From Mesorhizobium sp. NZP2077 (lineage in GTDB: Bacteria; Pseudomonadota; Alphaproteobacteria; Rhizobiales; Rhizobiaceae), in the NCBI RefSeq assembly GCF_013170805.1, contig NZ_CP051293.1, positions 2,982,001 through 3,046,000 of the forward strand: a stretch of DNA of 64,000 bases, in the 5' to 3' direction. The translations under genes were made by a program, and so were the position numbers. How positions within the stretch are numbered: position 1 is the stretch's first letter; every line of letters begins with the position of its first letter. A model generated the notes under the pieces. It was given only the letters and a program-made list of their open reading frames with translations. It was not told the DNA's origin and did not search any database. Below, in pieces: positions 9,231 through 17,426 of the stretch.

Positions 9231-9502
9231 GGTAGGAACTCCTGAAATGTCGCCGCTTTGCCGGCTTGGATGTCAGCGTCGTGTCAAAGTTTCAACTGAA
9301 CAGTCTCGCCCGTCATTTGGTTCCAAGCATGCCGCTTGAATCGGGCTGCGGGAACATCGCCATGAAGCGGCGCCGATGGCAAGCGCAAGGGCTTGATATC
9401 GCGTATACGTGATCGTCTGGCGATTCTGACAGCTCAAGGGCGCCGTTTCGCCATGTGCGTGCGGGCTCTAAGATGAGGCGATTCACGGGAAGGGGCTTGG
9501 GG

Positions 9503-9865
9503 ATGAGAATTGCGACGCGAATTGCGTTGTCCGCATTGGCCGCGACGATGGGTGGATGCGCGACCTCTCCGGTCGACTATGGCGCGTCGCTTTCGCCGCA
9601 GGATCCGAAATGGGCGTCGCCGGAATGCCAGCAGGCCCGGGCGGCGGCTTCCGACTACGCTGTTCGCGAGAAACAACATCCGGGTTGGGAGCTCGCGGCA
9701 CTCGGCCCGTATGGGCTAGGGATCATCGCGGCCACCAAGGAGCACGAGCAGAAGCAGCGAAAGCTGTTCGCCCGCAACGTGCACCTGCAATGCTCGAGCC
9801 TTCCACTGCCGAAGGAATTGCAGGGCGATCTGAACCCTGCGGTCGCAAAGGCGAAATATCCGTAG
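9503..9865 (+). CDS. Putative lipoprotein
   Basis: The 120-residue product starts MRIATRIALSALAATMGGCATSP, a signal peptide ending in a lipobox-like MGGC. The mature part has two further Cys (SPECQQARAAAS and LQCSSLPLP) and no recognised domain. AAGGGG lies 7 bases upstream of the ATG at 9503, which decides this start over longer in-frame alternatives. Similar small Cys-containing lipoproteins are common in Rhizobiales. It is probably anchored in the inner leaflet of the outer membrane. The 272 bases before it hold nothing I can identify. Confidence 0.65.
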   Translation: MRIATRIALSALAATMGGCATSPVDYGASLSPQDPKWASPECQQARAAASDYAVREKQHPGWELAALGPYGLGIIAATKEHEQKQRKLFARNVHLQCSSLPLPKELQGDLNPAVAKAKYP

Positions 9866-10008
9866 CCCGTGCCGGCGCCGACATCGATCAGCACATAGAT
9901 GCCGGTCCCAGCGTCGAAGCGTTGGGCGCAAGCGTTTTGTCAGAGGCCCTTGGAACGTAAATGCATTCGCCAAGTTCTTCGCCCAGGACAAGCGAAGGGA
10001 CATTACGC

Positions 10009-10179
10009 ATGCTGACCGCCGTTCGAGCCATGATTGGCCAAGCCCGCTTCACCACCGCCAAGAGCGAGCCTGAGGCGCAAAGCATCCGGCAGACGCCGAT
10101 CTCCAGGGAAATCGAGACCTTGGCCGCGATCCGCCTGACCGATATGGCCGGCCTAGGGACCTGGCCGCAGGACCGCTGA
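10009..10179 (+). CDS. Small hypothetical protein
   Basis: This 56-residue ORF starts MLTAVRAMIGQARFTTAKSE and ends TDMAGLGTWPQDR. The start is supported by AAGGGA 8 bases upstream of the ATG. It has no signal peptide or TM segment and looks like a short amphipathic helix plus tail. No family is recognised, so it is kept as a plausible small gene mainly because of the ribosome site. An in-frame ATG at 9961 lacks such a site. Confidence 0.4.
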   Translation: MLTAVRAMIGQARFTTAKSEPEAQSIRQTPISREIETLAAIRLTDMAGLGTWPQDR

Positions 10180-10234
10180 TTGGTTTCGGCAGGTAGCGGG
10201 GGCGCGGCCGACATTAGATCGTCAACGCGTCTGA

Positions 10235-11161
10235 CTCGTTGCGGACATCCAGCCAAACTGCGATCCTATCGTCATGGAAAAACCTGCTGCGCCATGGCCT
10301 TTGCTGCAATTCGCGATCGAGGCGAAGTCGAGAGCCGATGAGGGGAAGCTGCGTATCGTCCTGTCGAGGCTGGCGGACGAGGATCCCTGCTTCCACGTCA
10401 AATGGGACGAGGAATCCGGTCAGACAATCATCGCCGCCATGGGCGAAGTTGAACTCGAGAGCATCATCGACCGCGTGCGCCGCGAGTTCAATCTTGCGGT
10501 GAATGTCGGCGCCCCGCAGATTGCCTATCGCGAGACGATCACCCGCAGCCATCAACAGGACTACGCCCACAAGAAGCAGTTTGGCGGCACCGGCCAGTTC
10601 GCCCGCGTCAAGATCATGTTCGAGCCGAACGCGCACAATCCGGATTTGGTCTTCGCGTCGAGGATCGCCGGCGGTGCGCTTCCGAACGACTATGTGGCGG
10701 GGGTCGAAAAGGGGCTGCGCAGCATCCTGTCGCAGGGGCCGTTTGCGGGCTTTCCGATGCTCGGCGTCAAGGCGATGCTGGTGGACGCGGCCTGGCACGA
10801 GACCGACTCCTCGGCCCTGGCCTTCGAGGTTGCGGGCCGCGCCTGCTTTCGCGAAGCCGCGCCGCATCTCGGCGTGCAATTGCTCGAGCCGATCATGAGG
10901 GTCGAGGTGGTGACGCCTGCGGACTATGCCGGCGGCATCATCAGCGAACTGAAGAGTCGCCGCGGCCAGATCCAGGACCAGGAAAGCCGCGATGTTGCCG
11001 TTGTCATCCACGCCACGATGCCGCTCGTAAACATGTTCAAACTGGAGGAGACACTCTGGTCGCGTTCGAACGGGCAGGCGCGCTTGAGCACTTTCTATGC
11101 CCGATACGCCCCGCTATCCGACGACCGCGACCCGCCGCCCGCTGCGGCCGTGCTTGCCTGA
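10235..11161 (+). pseudogene. 5'-truncated elongation factor G gene (domains III-V only)
   Basis: The frame is homologous to EF-G domains III, IV and V. Landmarks are EAKSRADEGKL and RLADEDPCF (domain III), YRETI, HKKQFGGTGQFARVKI and DSSALAFE (domain IV), and LLEPIMRVEVVTPADYAGGIISELKSRRGQI (domain V). The GTPase domain and domain II are absent. EF-G-like sequence (DIQPNCDPIVMEK) continues upstream of the only early ATG (10274) back to an in-frame TGA at 10232. That ATG also has no ribosome site, so this is best read as a truncated copy rather than a designed short gene. The usual GELHLE motif reads GEVELE. No other frame damage is seen through the stop at 11161, so the loss may be fairly recent or the fragment may still be expressed. 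Confidence 0.75.
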
Positions 11162-11216
11162 CTTTCGCTTACCGCCACTGTGGTCGCCGAAGGGCTCAGG
11201 CGGCTGGCGCTCGGCT

Positions 11217-11858
11217 TTACGATGGGGCGTTGATGGCGAATTGCGCGGCGAAGGCCCTTGCATAAGCGGGCCGCGCTTCGCCGCGCGCCACATAGGCGGC
11301 CAGGTTTTGATATTCGTCCAGAATGCCCGACATTCTCAGGCGAAGCAGCACCGATACCATCAGCAGATCGCCCGCGCTGAATGCACCATCGAGCCATTCT
11401 GCGGCGCCCAGATAGGCCGAGAGCTTGTCCAGCACTGCCCGAACACGGTCTTTCACCAGCGGCAGGCGCTCCTCGCTCCACGGCCTGTCAGCTTCGAATA
11501 TCCTGGCCGTCGTCAAGTCGAGGACTGGCGGCTCGACGGTGTTGAGCGCGGCAAACATCCAGGTGATCGCGCGGGCGCGGGCATTGCGTTCCCGGGGCAG
11601 CAGGCCCGCATGCTGCTCGGCAAGATGAAAGACGATCGAGCCGGTCTCGAACAGGCACAGAGAACCGTCCTCATAGGTGGGGATCTGGCCGAAGGGATGG
11701 ATGGCCAGATGGCCAGGCGCCTTCATCTGCGCAAAGGAAACGAGACGAACCTCATAGGGCTGCCCCACTTCTTCGAGCGCCCAGCGAACGCGCGTATCGC
11801 GCGCCAGTCCCTTGCCGCCATCGGGCGATCGTTCAAAGGCGGTGATGGTGGGGATCAT
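11217..11858 (-). CDS. Glutathione S-transferase family protein
   Basis: The 213-residue protein has an N-terminal thioredoxin-like half (ITAFERSPDGGKGLARDTRVRWALEEVGQPYEVRLV) with the G-site loop HPFGQIPTYEDGSLCLFETGSIVFHLAEQ, and a helical C-terminal half ending in WLDGAFSAGDLLMVSVLLRL. I chose the ATG at 11858 because GGAG lies 6 bases upstream; an in-frame extension upstream lacks homology. It differs clearly in sequence from the GST at 4250. Its substrate is unknown. Confidence 0.87.
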   Translation of the reverse strand: MIPTITAFERSPDGGKGLARDTRVRWALEEVGQPYEVRLVSFAQMKAPGHLAIHPFGQIPTYEDGSLCLFETGSIVFHLAEQHAGLLPRERNARARAITWMFAALNTVEPPVLDLTTARIFEADRPWSEERLPLVKDRVRAVLDKLSAYLGAAEWLDGAFSAGDLLMVSVLLRLRMSGILDEYQNLAAYVARGEARPAYARAFAAQFAINAPS

Positions 11859-12086
11859 TGGAGGCTCCGGTGGTTCGTGTCCAGTTCTGGCGCTTGCACC
11901 CAGAGGACGATCGACCGGCGTCATTCCCGACAACGCACCCTGGTTTTGACATGGGATTTCGCCGTGCGAACCTCAATGCCCCGCCCCGCACCCGGGTGCG
12001 GGGCCAAAGGCGCGAGAATGGCTGGAAACGAACGCCACGCGTGCAAAATCGACGAAAAGCGGGATCGACGGACAGCTTGACGGGTT

Positions 12087-12401
12087 TTATTCAGTTTTGG
12101 GCTCTCCGGACGCTTTGGGGCCGTCGGATTGAAATTTCGCCAGTGCGTCGCGAAGTTCCTGGCCGTCCTTTTTTGAAGACCCCTCCGCGCCGTTGCGCGC
12201 ATTGCCTTCGTTGAGCGACTTTCCAACACTGTTGCCGAAGGTCGGGAGCCCCGTCTGGCTGCTGCCGAAGGTGGGGAGCCCCGGCTGGCTCGGGAGGTTC
12301 GACACGCTGACGTGGACTAGCCTTATTTGGCTGATGCAGATCAGTATTAGTATGGCAAAGATCGCGAGTAGAGGAATTCTTCTATTTGATATCGCTGGCA
12401 T
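12087..12401 (-). CDS. Small membrane-anchored protein with a duplicated decapeptide
   Basis: The 104-residue product begins MPAISNRRIPLLAIFAILILICISQIRLVHVS, a signal anchor. A linker follows in which a ten-residue unit containing TGLPTFG/PGLPTFG occurs twice, encoded by a 30-base tandem duplication at 12231-12290. The tail is hydrophilic (ELRDALAKFQSDGPKASGE). The ribosome site is weak and the 5' half is AT-richer than its neighbours. No family is recognised. It probably sits in the inner membrane with a periplasmic tail. Confidence 0.5.
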   Translation of the reverse strand: MPAISNRRIPLLAIFAILILICISQIRLVHVSVSNLPSQPGLPTFGSSQTGLPTFGNSVGKSLNEGNARNGAEGSSKKDGQELRDALAKFQSDGPKASGEPKTE

Positions 12402-12524
12402 TATGAGTTTCTCGTTTCTTGGTTCCGTGGCAGCTTGCAACAGATTTCCTAAAAACTCAGCGGCAACAACTATTACAATTTTAGTCAGCGGCAAGACACG
12501 CAGGCTGTCGCTGTTCAGGCAGGT

Positions 12525-14066
12525 TCACGCGCTGGGTTCGCCAAACCATCGCGATGCGGCCCGGGCAGCCTCCTCAAGGTCAGGATCAGCATCGCTGGCC
12601 CAGGCGACGACGCCATCGGGGCGCACGAGCAGGGCGCTCAGGCCCAGCCGGTCCCTGGCGTTGCCGGAAACATAGGGGATCCGCCCATTCCAGCGGCTGG
12701 CAAGCGCCTCAAGGGGAGGGCGGGCAGTGAAGTCCAGCAGCAGGCCTTGCCCGTTGCTCAAGAGTTCGCCGAGCCTCGTGCCGTCGGCCAGTTCGAAATC
12801 AGGTGCGCTGCGGCCGACCAATGGGTGGCTGCCACCAAGATCGTAGCGCAGCGAAACGCCCCAGACGCGCTCGGCGAAATAGGTCGCGCCGTCGCGCGTG
12901 TCGATGAGCTCGCGGATGATGGTTTCCAGCGCGCGCGAACTGCGGCTTGGCCGCATCAGCGCGACCTGGGCGCGGGACCAGTCGAGGATCTGCGCGCCGA
13001 CCGGATGCCGTTCATCGAAATAGCTGTCGAGCAGGCCGGCCGGCGCGTCGCCGCGGATGGTGGCGACAAGCTTCCAGCCAAGGTTCATCGCGTCGCCAAT
13101 CCCGAGGTTGAGCCCCTGGCCGCCCAGCGGCGAATGGATGTGCGCCGCATCGCCGGCAAGTAGCACCCGCCCGTCTCGGTAGGCGGTCGCCTGATAGGCG
13201 CGATCGGTCCAGGTCGTGGCGAGGTGGAGAGCGCTCAAGGTGACGTCCGTGCCGGACACGCGGCGCAGCACCGCCTGCACATGCTCCGATGTGATCGGCT
13301 CCGTCCGGTGGAAAGCGGCCCAGTCGAACTCGACCATCGCGATGGTGCCTGGCTTTGAGTAGGTGTACATGCCCGTCGGCGTGTAGTGGCGGCCGAGGCT
13401 CAGTGTGTCCGGATCGACCATCTCGACTTCGACGGAATAGCCGGTGAACTCGGCATCGGTGCCGGTGAAGGCAAAGCCACCAAGCGTGCGAACCGTGCTG
13501 CGGCCGCCATCGCAACCGACGAGCCAGCCTGCGTGAAGAGTCTCGCCACCGGCGCGGATGGTCACGCCTTCGTCCGACTGGTCGAAGCCGTCGACGGCGA
13601 GGCCGCGCCTGATCTCGACGCCCATCGCGGTCGCGCGGGTGGCAAGCACGATTTCGAGATGCCCCATCTCGATCGCCATCGCGGTGTCCGCCGGGCCTGG
13701 CAGACGATAGGGCCATTTCGAGCTATCGACGGCGTCGAGGTAGAACTGGATGCCGGCGAAATGGCCGCCCGGGCGGCGCGGCTGCTGCATCCAGTGCGCG
13801 GCGGCCAATGTGCCGCCGCCCGAACCATCCTTCGCGGGCGGCGCGATGTCGTGCAGCAGGCCGCGACGATGGAAGGCCTCGATGGTGGGCACGTTAAGGC
13901 CGCGCATGCCGAAGGGCAGCCGCTTCAGCGGTGAGTTCGGGCTCTCGGCCTGCTCCAGCACCAGCACGCGGAGGCCTGCCAGGCGCAACTCGCAGGCGAG
14001 AAACAGGCCGACAGGACCGGCACCGGCAATCGCGACATCATAGGGATTCGAATGGTGGTTGTGCAT
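12525..14066 (-). CDS. FAD-dependent aromatic-type monooxygenase
   Basis: The 513-residue protein is a class A flavoprotein hydroxylase. The FAD motif GAGPVGLFLACELRLAGLRVLVLEQ lies near the N-terminus, the DG motif is GCDGGRSTVR (about residue 185), and the GD motif is LLAGDAAHIHSPLGGQGLNLGIGDAMNLGWKL (about 285-320). A C-terminal thioredoxin-like domain follows (about residues 430-513). The family hydroxylates phenols, polyketides or drugs such as rifamycins; the substrate is not visible. AGGAG lies 7 bases before the ATG at 14066. It stands alone, with no adjacent ring-cleavage gene. Confidence 0.9.
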   Translation of the reverse strand: MHNHHSNPYDVAIAGAGPVGLFLACELRLAGLRVLVLEQAESPNSPLKRLPFGMRGLNVPTIEAFHRRGLLHDIAPPAKDGSGGGTLAAAHWMQQPRRPGGHFAGIQFYLDAVDSSKWPYRLPGPADTAMAIEMGHLEIVLATRATAMGVEIRRGLAVDGFDQSDEGVTIRAGGETLHAGWLVGCDGGRSTVRTLGGFAFTGTDAEFTGYSVEVEMVDPDTLSLGRHYTPTGMYTYSKPGTIAMVEFDWAAFHRTEPITSEHVQAVLRRVSGTDVTLSALHLATTWTDRAYQATAYRDGRVLLAGDAAHIHSPLGGQGLNLGIGDAMNLGWKLVATIRGDAPAGLLDSYFDERHPVGAQILDWSRAQVALMRPSRSSRALETIIRELIDTRDGATYFAERVWGVSLRYDLGGSHPLVGRSAPDFELADGTRLGELLSNGQGLLLDFTARPPLEALASRWNGRIPYVSGNARDRLGLSALLVRPDGVVAWASDADPDLEEAARAASRWFGEPSA

Positions 14067-14297
14067 GAACTGCTCCTTGGTCGATGTGTTCGACCGGAGC
14101 GTTCCTCGAGTTGAGTTCCACACGGACGAACGATTGGGCGCTCAACAGCGTCCGATGTTCGTCGTGGGGATCTCGTGCACGAAGCCAAAGACCAGAGCTT
14201 TCGTTACCGAAAGGAGTTGGGCTTACCAAACCAACCCTGCCTTTTCCGACAGCGGCTATATAAGGTTATGACGGCTGATCCGCAACAGGGTAATCCC

Positions 14298-14972
14298 ATG
14301 GTTTTCTGGATGGCGAGCGTGGCTGGGTTGGCTATCGCCTATCTCTTCGGTTCCACGCCCACTGGCTATCTAGCGGGGAAACTGCTCAAAGGGATCGATA
14401 TCCGGCAGCATGGCTCCAGATCAACCGGCGCAACCAACGTCTTGCGAACGCTGGGAAAAGGGCCTGCCCTGGTGGTGCTGCTGGTCGATGTGTTGAAAGG
14501 CGTGGCGGCGATCGTCTTTGTCCGCTGGCTCTACGCGTTGCCGTTCCTCACGCCCCCGGCAGGGCTTGACCTGCAAGGCTTCGTGCCTTGGGCCGTCTGC
14601 ATGGCCGGACTTGCCGTGCTGCTGGGGCATGGCCGTTCGATCTGGTTGAATTTCACCGGCGGCAAATCCGCCGCGACGGGGCTGGGCGTGCTCCTGGCGC
14701 TGTCCTGGCCGATCGGTCTGGGCGCGGCAGCGGTTTTCTGCGTCGTGCTGGCACTTTCCAGGATTGTTTCCCTGAGTTCGATGCTGGCGGCATTGACCGC
14801 GATCGTTCTCGTCCTTGGCATGGAGCAACCGCTGTCCTACCGGCTGCTGGTGATTGCCGGCGGCCTCTATGTGATCGCGCGCCATCGCGCCAACATCCGG
14901 CGGCTGCTGGCCGGGACGGAGCCACGCCTGGGGCAAGCTCACCCAGGATCGAAGACGGAACCGCAGATCTAG
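14298..14972 (+). CDS. plsY: Acyl-phosphate:glycerol-3-phosphate acyltransferase PlsY, cyanobacterial-looking
   Basis: The product (224 residues from ATG 14298; another in-frame ATG lies at 14268) has the PlsY motifs. These are GSTPTGYLAGKLLKGIDIRQHGSRSTGATNVLRTLGKGPA, GHGRSIWLNFTGGKSAAT, and a third block near ARHRANIRRLLAGTEPRLGQ, spread over about five to seven TM helices. PlsY acylates glycerol-3-phosphate from acyl-phosphate at the inner membrane. The wording of motifs 1 and 3 (STGATNVLRTLGKGP, SRIVSLSS, RLLAGTEP) matches the cyanobacterial form I remember better than the rhizobial one. That suggests an acquired second copy rather than the housekeeping gene. It is not adjacent to other phospholipid genes. 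Confidence 0.87.
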   Translation: MVFWMASVAGLAIAYLFGSTPTGYLAGKLLKGIDIRQHGSRSTGATNVLRTLGKGPALVVLLVDVLKGVAAIVFVRWLYALPFLTPPAGLDLQGFVPWAVCMAGLAVLLGHGRSIWLNFTGGKSAATGLGVLLALSWPIGLGAAAVFCVVLALSRIVSLSSMLAALTAIVLVLGMEQPLSYRLLVIAGGLYVIARHRANIRRLLAGTEPRLGQAHPGSKTEPQI

Positions 14973-14981
14973 ATCGTCTGC

Positions 14982-15188
14982 TCACACAAACACGATAGGG
15001 TTTTTCTCGCGCCGTGCGATGTCGATCAATTCCGATAGTCCATCGGCAAATTCCCTGGGCTTTTTAATCGACGCGGCCCGGCTGACGATGCGGTGTGCCG
15101 ATATCCCAGGGTCTTCGATCTCATCTCCGACATCCGGTGGCCGCTCCTGAAAAGCGCGGCCCTGGCGCCTGTGCCAAAGCATAGGCAT
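14982..15188 (-). CDS. Possible small hypothetical protein
   Basis: An ORF of about 68 codons runs between plsY and the GlxA regulator (ATG at 15188, second ATG at 15182). Its C-terminal part (DEIEDPGISAHRIVSRAASIKKPREFADGLSELIDIARREKNPIVFV) has plausible protein composition. GGAG lies about 11 bases from the first ATG, which is wider than usual. No family is recognised. It is divergent to the GlxA gene. Confidence 0.35.
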   Translation of the reverse strand: MPMLWHRRQGRAFQERPPDVGDEIEDPGISAHRIVSRAASIKKPREFADGLSELIDIARREKNPIVFV

Positions 15189-15236
15189 CGGCGATGATAG
15201 GCTCCAGCACGGCGAGGGGACGGTTCCGGATACACC

Positions 15237-16217
15237 ATGGCCAGACGGTTTGCGTTTCTCCTGGTTCGCGATTTCACCCTGTCGCCGCTGTCGCTGTTCA
15301 TCGACACGCTGCGGCTGGCGGGCGATGAGGGCGACCGCAGCCGCAGGATCGAGTTCGACTGGGAGATCGTCGGCGAACGCGGCCTGCCGATCCGGGCGAG
15401 CTGCGGCGTCGAATTGCTGCCGACCAAGGGGATCGGCAATCCCGAGGATTTCGACAATGTGGTGGTGGTCGGCGGCCTGCTCGACACCAACCGCAGCCTG
15501 AGCTCCGACAAGGAGGCCTTCCTGTTGCGCGCCGCCGAGAAGGGTGTGCCGCTGACGGCGCTCTGCACGGGAAGCTTCGTGCTGGCGCGCTACGGCCTGC
15601 TCGACGGCTACGCTGCCGCCGTCAGCTGGTTCCACATCAAGGCTTTTCGCAGCCAGTTCCCCGATGTCAACGCCCATGCCGACAGCCTGTTTTCCGTCGA
15701 TCGGGGCCGCTCGACCTGCGCCGGCGGCACGGGTGCTGCCGACCTTGCCGGCCATTTCGTGTCCCAGTTCATCGGCCGGAAGGCAGCGGAAAAGGCCGCC
15801 AAGATCCTGGTACTCGACCGGATCAGAAGCAGCCGCGACGTGCAGCCCGTCGGCGACCTGTTTCCAGCGGCGTCGAGCCGTGCGGTGAAGCGCGCTTTGC
15901 TGTTGATGGAGAGCAACCTTCAGAAGACACTGTCGGTCGGCGAGATCGCGGACCGCCTGAATTGCTCGCGCCGCCAGCTCGAGCGGCTTTTTGGCTCAGA
16001 GCTGGGCACAGGCCCGATGGCGGCCTATCTCGCGCTCAGGGTGCATCATGCGAAGTCGCTGCTGGAAGGCAGCGACCTGCAGATCGGCGACATCGCCTAC
16101 CGCTGCGGCTTCACCAATGCCGGCCATTTCAGCCGCGTGTTCCGCCAGCAGACCGGTATCACCCCAACCCATCTCAGGCATCCCAACCGCAGGCCCGCCG
16201 CTGCTGCGGAGCACTGA
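15237..16217 (+). CDS. GlxA family transcriptional regulator (DJ-1/PfpI plus AraC domains)
   Basis: The 326-residue protein joins an N-terminal DJ-1/PfpI-like domain (about residues 1-180; nucleophile-elbow-like LTALCTGSFVLARYGLLDGY) to a C-terminal AraC double helix-turn-helix (SVGEIADRLNCSRRQLERLFGSELG and QIGDIAYRCGFTNAGHFSRVFRQQTGITP). GlxA-type regulators sense small nitrogenous metabolites such as arginine, carnitine or glycine betaine. It converges with the polyamine-type ABC importer, which makes that importer a reasonable but unproven target. Confidence 0.92.
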   Translation: MARRFAFLLVRDFTLSPLSLFIDTLRLAGDEGDRSRRIEFDWEIVGERGLPIRASCGVELLPTKGIGNPEDFDNVVVVGGLLDTNRSLSSDKEAFLLRAAEKGVPLTALCTGSFVLARYGLLDGYAAAVSWFHIKAFRSQFPDVNAHADSLFSVDRGRSTCAGGTGAADLAGHFVSQFIGRKAAEKAAKILVLDRIRSSRDVQPVGDLFPAASSRAVKRALLLMESNLQKTLSVGEIADRLNCSRRQLERLFGSELGTGPMAAYLALRVHHAKSLLEGSDLQIGDIAYRCGFTNAGHFSRVFRQQTGITPTHLRHPNRRPAAAAEH

Positions 16218-16265
16218 AGCCCGCCGCGACGTGCCGCCTCAGCGGCGCCTGAGCCGTCTTGGCTC

Positions 16266-17426
16266 TCAGGAAATCCGTTGACCGTCCTCGTCGAGCAGGA
16301 CGCAGTCCTGCGGATCGAATCCAAGATCGATCGTCTCGCCTTCGCGAAGGACGCGACCGCTGATCGGCGCGTTGGCGCGGATGCTGGTCTTGCCGCCAAT
16401 GTCGATCTCGTAGATCGCGCTGCCGCCCAGATAGGACGCCGAGACGACGCGGCCGGACAGACGGTTGGCGCCCGCCGCCGCGCCGACCGACAGTTTCTGC
16501 GGCCGCAGCACGACAGTGACTTTGCTGCCATCGGCAAGCGGCCTTGGACAAGTCACGTTGATCGTCTGGCCGGTGGCAAGCACCACCACTAGTGCCTGGC
16601 CGGATCGGCTCACGGTCCCGGCAAGCATGTTGGCCTTGCCCAGGAAATTGGCGACGAAGGCCGTGGCGGGCCGCTCGTAGACCTCCTCCGGCGTGCCGAT
16701 TTGCTCGACCGCGCCCGCGTTCATCACCACGATGCGATCCGACATGGAGAGCGCTTCCTCCTGGTCGTGCGTGACGAAGATCGCGGTGATGCCGGTTTCC
16801 TTCTGGATCTTCTTGATCTCGACGCGCATCTCCTCGCGCATGTTCGCGTCGAGTGCCGATAGCGGCTCGTCGAGCAGCAGCACCTGCGGCTCGAAGACGA
16901 TGGCGCGGGCAAGCGCGATGCGCTGCTGCTGCCCGCCCGACAGCTGTGACGGCAGCTTCTTCTCGCTGCCCGGCAGCCGCACCATTTCGAGCGCCTGGCC
17001 GACCTTGCGCACGATCTCGGGCTTCGGCGCGTTACGATACTTCAGGCCGAAAGCGACATTGTCGAAGACGTTCTTGTGTGGGAACAGCGCGTAGCTCTGG
17101 AAGACCAGCCCGATATTGCGCTTGTAGATCGGCACGTCGTCGACCCGCCGCCCGTCGATCATGATCTGGCCGCCCGAAATGTCGACCAGGCCCGCGATGG
17201 AGCGCAGGATCGTGGTCTTGCCGCAGCCCGAAGGCCCGAGCAAGGTGACGAAACTGCCCTTGGCGATCGAGAGCGAGAAATCGCGCACGGCGACGAATTT
17301 GCCATAGGCGATGTCGATGTCGCGGAACTCGACCGCCGGGCTGTTCGTCTCGGCGGCCGCGCTTACGCCTGCTGCCCCGGCCGAAGCCGGCCGGGGATTG
17401 GATGTCATGGCCTGGCTGTCAGGCAC
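16266..17426 (-). CDS. ABC transporter ATP-binding protein, spermidine/putrescine type
   Basis: The 386-residue protein (GTG at 17426; an ATG at 17408 is the alternative) has Walker A GPSGCGKTT, signature LSGGQQQRIALARA, Walker B VLLLDEPLSALD and the H-loop VTHDQEE. A C-terminal TOBE-type region runs from about residue 290. The PotA/FbpC-like layout and the neighbouring PotD/B/C-like genes indicate import of polyamines or a related cation. It is the last gene of a four-gene operon, overlapping the binding-protein gene by 8 bases if the GTG is used. It energises uptake at the inner membrane. Confidence 0.92.
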   Translation of the reverse strand: MPDSQAMTSNPRPASAGAAGVSAAAETNSPAVEFRDIDIAYGKFVAVRDFSLSIAKGSFVTLLGPSGCGKTTILRSIAGLVDISGGQIMIDGRRVDDVPIYKRNIGLVFQSYALFPHKNVFDNVAFGLKYRNAPKPEIVRKVGQALEMVRLPGSEKKLPSQLSGGQQQRIALARAIVFEPQVLLLDEPLSALDANMREEMRVEIKKIQKETGITAIFVTHDQEEALSMSDRIVVMNAGAVEQIGTPEEVYERPATAFVANFLGKANMLAGTVSRSGQALVVVLATGQTINVTCPRPLADGSKVTVVLRPQKLSVGAAAGANRLSGRVVSASYLGGSAIYEIDIGGKTSIRANAPISGRVLREGETIDLGFDPQDCVLLDEDGQRIS

